A stretch of DNA of 15,783 nt from contig USBO01000029.1 in NCBI GenBank assembly GCA_900552955.1, positions 1 to 15,783 of the forward strand. The letters run 5' to 3'. Below the pieces are notes generated by a model. The model was not told the DNA's origin and ran no database searches. It saw only the letters and a list, made by a program, of their open reading frames with translations. The position numbers and the translations under genes were made by a program. This DNA comes from an uncultured Alistipes sp. GTDB taxonomy: Bacteria > Bacteroidota > Bacteroidia > Bacteroidales > Rikenellaceae. Shown here in pieces: positions 13,061 through 15,783 of this stretch (positions are counted from its first letter, which is position 1; every line of letters begins with the position of its first letter).

Positions 13061-13698
13061 ACGCTCGCTTTCGTCGAGGAGGGCAATCTCGATCCCGAGG
13101 TGGGTTCCGACAATCCGGGCTTCGCCATCTTCCTGTCGCGTGCCGATACCTATTACCGGCTCAAAACGGGGCTGCCCGTCTACGATGCGGACGGGAATCT
13201 CGTCGTCCTGAGCGATGACGACGGCTACGATCCCGATATCGACGAGGATTATGTCGAGTATTCCGACTGGTATAACTACTCGGAGATCGGAACGAAGCTT
13301 GCTTGTCAGTGGGGACAAGATGCACCGTTGAATGCTCATTGTTATATAGATTGGGAAGAGTACCAAGGTGCAAATGGATTGGCTGGATGCACAGCCGTTG
13401 CGGTCGGTCAAATCATGTATCACCACGGATATGACTATACCTATGGGTGATTGACTCTGAGTTGACCCAACGCAAGGATAAGTATACCTATCGGTACGAC
13501 GGCATCTTATTGAAAACGGAATATGAAAATCGTTCGTTCGTGCATTGCAATTGGGGTTGGTGGGGCAAAGAAGATGGCTATTATTTCGATGATGTGTTCG
13601 ATACGACAGCGGGCCCTGCGGCGAGAACGACGATCGATGAGGGCAAGTCTCATTACTATCGCTACAATATCAGAGTGGTCGGGAAAATCAAACCTTAA
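13061..13698 (+). pseudogene. Broken C10 (streptopain/SpeB-family) cysteine peptidase
   Basis: There are two fragments. The first (13061-13450) has no start codon of its own at the expected place and opens with LAFVEEGNLDPE, a block found after the Spi propeptide in Bacteroidetes C10 peptidases. It continues to CQWGQDAPLNAHC and GLAGCTAVAVGQIMYHH, where the Cys at 13388-13390 is the catalytic one. It then runs into a TGA (13448-13450). The second, in the next frame (WVIDSELTQ from 13444), carries the C-terminal block SFVHCNWGWWGKEDGYYFDDVFD and ends at 13698. The signal peptide, the propeptide and the central part with the catalytic His (roughly 100 or more residues) are absent. The gene is therefore truncated at the 5' end, internally deleted and frameshifted. 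GC drops sharply within it at about 13290. A functional peptidase is not expected. Confidence 0.8.
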
Positions 13699-13710
13699 AA
13701 TCAGCAAGCC

Positions 13711-14400
13711 ATGAGAAGCGTCTATAACTTGTTCGTTTGTATACTATTGGTGCTTCCGATCGTCCTTTCGGCGTGCGGCGACAGCGAAGAGCCGAAAACG
13801 GTGATTGAAGACGACGGGATGATCTGGACCTCTCAGGAGGGCTATTTCGTACAGGGTTACGTGGATGTCGAACAGCTTGCAGTTGAAGCGTGTTCGGGAT
13901 ATGCGAAGGTCGGATGTCTCGGCTTGGCGGTCGACTGCGATCGGGTGGACAATCCATTCGATCGCAATTACAAGGGACCTTTTATCCCCTACGGGACGAA
14001 CTTCTCGGTACTCAACGCTTTTCAGAAGATGAAGCTCGTGAGCGACAGCGATTTCGACGAACAGCACAAGGCCCGGATGCCGCTGGCCGATATCGTGATG
14101 TTCGTGGGGGCCTCGCCTTATGATTTCATTGCCGGCGGATATCGGAATGCCTATAAATGGGACGAAACGGAAATCGAGTTTTACAAGAAGGGCGTATATA
14201 CCTATAAATACGGATATGCTCCGGTCTACAGAGTGCTTTCGGAGATGGATGCGTCGGATTATCGGTTGATTCATCCGGGCTTCTGTCTGGTATTTCTCAC
14301 ACAGCCTACGCTGAACAAAACGCACAATCTGACGCTGACCGTTACGGACGGCAAGTGGAAGAACTGGGAGGTCACGTGGCGGCAGCAGTTCGGCGAATGA
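13711..14400 (+). CDS. Small lipoprotein of unknown function next to the C10 remnant
   Basis: This protein has 229 residues and a clean signal peptide ending in the lipobox VLSAC (Cys22). GDSEEP follows, an acidic stretch suggesting surface export in Bacteroidetes. I do not recognise the mature domain. It is rich in aromatic residues (YNLF, WTSQEGYFVQGYV, YKYGYAPVYRV), contains a possible Cys pair (Cys61 and Cys68) and ends in LTLTVTDGKWKNWEVTWRQQFGE split as LTLTVTDGKW and NWEVTWRQQ, a beta-strand-like end. It begins 12 bases after the end of the peptidase remnant and shares its lower GC, so the two probably arrived or evolved together. By analogy with C10 peptidase loci of Bacteroides, it could be an inhibitor or partner of the peptidase; this is inference only. 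The frame is intact. Confidence 0.75.
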   Translation: MRSVYNLFVCILLVLPIVLSACGDSEEPKTVIEDDGMIWTSQEGYFVQGYVDVEQLAVEACSGYAKVGCLGLAVDCDRVDNPFDRNYKGPFIPYGTNFSVLNAFQKMKLVSDSDFDEQHKARMPLADIVMFVGASPYDFIAGGYRNAYKWDETEIEFYKKGVYTYKYGYAPVYRVLSEMDASDYRLIHPGFCLVFLTQPTLNKTHNLTLTVTDGKWKNWEVTWRQQFGE

Positions 14401-14426
14401 CCGTGCAGGGGGGCAGCCTTTCTGAA

Positions 14427-14468
14427 CGCACTCGGGCGGAACTCATCGATGAGTTCCGCCCGAGTGCG
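14427..14468. terminator. 42-bp perfect palindrome between convergent genes; probable bidirectional terminator
   Basis: The arm CGCACTCGGGCGGAACTCAT (14427-14446) and its exact mirror meet at a central ATCGAT with no fixed spacer, giving a 42-bp perfect palindrome. RNA from either strand could form a stem of about 19 bp. It lies 26 bases after the lipoprotein stop and 22 bases after the buk stop. T-runs are poor on both sides (GATTTG on plus, TTCAG on minus), so termination may be inefficient or of another kind. Confidence 0.6.
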
Positions 14469-14490
14469 GATTTGCGGAGACGGGCCGGTT

Positions 14491-15576
14491 TTAGGCCGTT
14501 GCAGTCTCCTTGTAGTACGTTTTCACCGCACAGTCGCCGCGCAGCACGGCCAGCGCATTGCGGGCCAGCGCCTCCAGCTCGTTCTCGCCCGGGTAGACGA
14601 AGACCGGAGCGATGAAGTCGACGTGTGCGGCGATGAAGTCCGTGAGCCGCTTGTTGTGGGCGATGCCGCCGGTGAGCAGGATCGCGTCGACCTTGCCTTT
14701 GAGGGCGATGGCCATCGCGCCGATCTCCTTGGCCACGCTGTAACACATGGCACGCAGCACCAGCATCGCCTGCAGGTCGTTGTTGTCGATGCGCTGCAGG
14801 ATCTCGGGCACCGACGTCGTGCCGAGGTGCGCGAGCAGTCCGCCGCGGCCGTTGATGAGCTTGTGCAGCTCCTCGCGGCTGTATTGCCCCGAGAAGCAGA
14901 GGTCGATCAGCGGCCCGGGAGGCAGCGTGCCGGCGCGCTCGGGCGAGAAGGGCCCTGCGCCGTTGAGGGCGTTGGTCGTGTCGATCACGCGTCCCTGCCG
15001 GTGGGCGCTGACGGTGATGCCGCCGCCCATGTGCGAGACGATCAGGTTCAGCTCCTCGTATTTGCCGCCCGTTTCGCGGGCGTAGCGGCGTGCGATGGCC
15101 TTCTGGTTGAGGGCGTGGAAGATCGACTCGCGCGGCAGTTGGGGCAGTCCCGACAGACGGGCGTAGGGGATCATCTCGTCGACGACGACCGGATCGGCGA
15201 TGAAGGCCCGAACGCCGGCCTCGGCCGCGATCTCCTGCGCGATCAGGCCGCCCAGATTCGAGGCGTGGAGCCTGCGGGCGTGCAGAAGGTCGTCGTGCAG
15301 CGCCTCGTTGACTTCGTAGACGCCGCCCTCGACGGGGTGGATCAGACCGCCGCGGCCGATGACGGCCGAGAGGGTGCCGATGTCGAATCCATGTTCGCGC
15401 AGCGATTTTACGATCAGATCCTTCCTCCATTCGAACTGGTCGCCGACCGAGGCGAACGATGCGATCTCGGCGGCGGAGTGGTCGATCGCCAGCGAGAGTA
15501 CGGGCTGCGTATCTTCGTATACGGCGATCTTCGTGGAAGTCGAGCCCGGGTTGATGGCCAGAATGAGGTAGCTCAT
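14491..15576 (-). CDS. buk: Butyrate kinase
   Basis: This 361-residue acetokinase-family enzyme transfers phosphate from butyryl-phosphate (or branched acyl-phosphates) to ADP, making ATP and the free acid. The phosphate-binding start is ILAINPGSTSTKIAVY (5-20). It is followed by HMGGGITVSAHRQGRVID (182-199), ERAGTLPPGPL (213-223), ILLTGGIAHN (299-308) and YPGENELEALA (328-338). The family length is about 355-360. ATG 15576 is the natural start, and ptb ends 40 bases upstream. Together they form the ptb-buk pathway, which in Bacteroidales often serves branched-chain amino acid fermentation (isobutyrate, isovalerate); the actual substrate cannot be read from the sequence. The gene ends facing the convergent lipoprotein across a long palindrome. 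Confidence 0.95.
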   Translation of the reverse strand: MSYLILAINPGSTSTKIAVYEDTQPVLSLAIDHSAAEIASFASVGDQFEWRKDLIVKSLREHGFDIGTLSAVIGRGGLIHPVEGGVYEVNEALHDDLLHARRLHASNLGGLIAQEIAAEAGVRAFIADPVVVDEMIPYARLSGLPQLPRESIFHALNQKAIARRYARETGGKYEELNLIVSHMGGGITVSAHRQGRVIDTTNALNGAGPFSPERAGTLPPGPLIDLCFSGQYSREELHKLINGRGGLLAHLGTTSVPEILQRIDNNDLQAMLVLRAMCYSVAKEIGAMAIALKGKVDAILLTGGIAHNKRLTDFIAAHVDFIAPVFVYPGENELEALARNALAVLRGDCAVKTYYKETATA

Positions 15577-15616
15577 AGTCGGAATGCGTGTGTGGGTTCG
15601 GCTGTGGGTGCGGTCG

Positions 15617-15783
15617 TCAGCGTGCGGCCAGACAGGCCAGGGCGATGGAGTACATCTTGGTCATCCGCGAGTCGCCGCGCGAGGTGAGCACGCAGGGAAC
15701 CTTCGTCCCCATGACCATCGCCGCCAGCTCGGCGCCTCCGAAGTGCGTGGCCGACTTGAAGAAGACGTTGGCCGATTCGAGGT
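15617..15783 (-). CDS. ptb: Phosphate butyryltransferase, C-terminal part
   Basis: The last 54 codons of a phosphotransacylase; the gene continues beyond the window edge. The visible sequence, LESANVFFKSATHFGGAEL then VMGTKVPCVLTSRGDSRMTK and YSIALACLAA, is the C-terminal block of the phosphate acetyl/butyryltransferase family. Family members exchange CoA for phosphate on butyryl-CoA or branched acyl-CoA. The assignment to butyryl- rather than acetyltransferase rests on the adjoining buk and on LTSRGDS and YSIALA, which are typical of Ptb. The 40-base gap to buk has no terminator, so the two are likely co-transcribed. Confidence 0.92.
   Translation of the reverse strand, partial: LESANVFFKSATHFGGAELAAMVMGTKVPCVLTSRGDSRMTKMYSIALACLAAR

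Noticed and set aside
10018..13426. Long minus-strand open frames opposite pyk, the flippase and the C10 remnant.
   Set aside because: The same compositional artefact; the products are His/Asp/Arg-rich with no recognisable motif, while the plus-strand genes have clear family signatures.
13100..13450. A small independent gene starting at GTG 13100.
   Set aside because: The homology to C10 peptidases begins upstream at 13064 in the same frame, and the product would lack a signal peptide and half of the catalytic domain; it is a fragment.
1..15783. CRISPR arrays, tRNA or rRNA genes, insertion sequences, integrases or prophage genes.
   Set aside because: I saw no regularly spaced repeats, transposase or recombinase motifs, or tRNA-like cloverleaf sequence. 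A dedicated scan would be firmer than reading by eye.

Overview
The window looks like chromosomal DNA of a gut-type Bacteroidales, most likely an Alistipes-like (Rikenellaceae) anaerobe. This is inferred from three things. GC is high for the phylum. Three promoters carry the Bacteroidetes -7 element TAnnTTTG (exact TATCTTTG). The gene content fits: Rnf complex, ptb-buk, Bacteroidetes-type pyruvate kinase, lipoproteins with acidic residues after the lipidated Cys, and remains of a C10 peptidase. No 16S or other decisive marker is present, so the genus is only a guess.

Layout. (1) 1-2096, plus strand: the 3' end of an rnf operon, rnfD(partial)-rnfG-rnfE-rnfA, closed by a strong bidirectional terminator (2115-2153). 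(2) 2167-4762, minus strand: thiL, then hpt-queE-FtsB/DivIC-like gene. The second group has its own promoter inside a 12-bp inverted repeat. (3) 4763-5193: a divergent intergenic region. (4) 5200-9417, plus: two tandem paralogous surface lipoproteins (coiled coil or Ig-like N-terminus, TANCY module, FISUMP-like C-terminus), ended by a UUCG-loop terminator. (5) 9589-12982, plus: aroQ-pyk-wzx-like flippase, closely packed. (6) 13061-14400, plus: a broken C10 (streptopain-family) peptidase followed by an intact small lipoprotein, in DNA of visibly lower GC. (7) 14491-15783, minus: buk and the 3' end of ptb, convergent with (6) and separated from it by a 42-bp perfect palindrome.

How it fits together. 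Rnf couples ferredoxin:NAD+ oxidoreduction to an ion gradient. ptb-buk makes ATP by releasing butyrate or branched short-chain acids from acyl-CoA, and pyk makes ATP and pyruvate from PEP. Together these are a fermentative energy set. aroQ (shikimate pathway), thiL (thiamine diphosphate), hpt (purine salvage) and queE (7-deazaguanine) are housekeeping biosynthesis. The lipoproteins, the flippase and the peptidase remnant belong to the variable cell surface.

The most noteworthy points are: a second, textbook ApbE flavinylation motif (DTASGAT) in the C-terminal tail of RnfG, in addition to a slightly divergent canonical site; a -7 promoter element only four bases from the thiL start codon (predicted leaderless mRNA); the inverted repeat around the hpt promoter, with a half-site shared by thiL; the tandem TANCY/FISUMP lipoproteins; and a chimeric-looking, doubly deleted C10 peptidase beside an intact lipoprotein partner.
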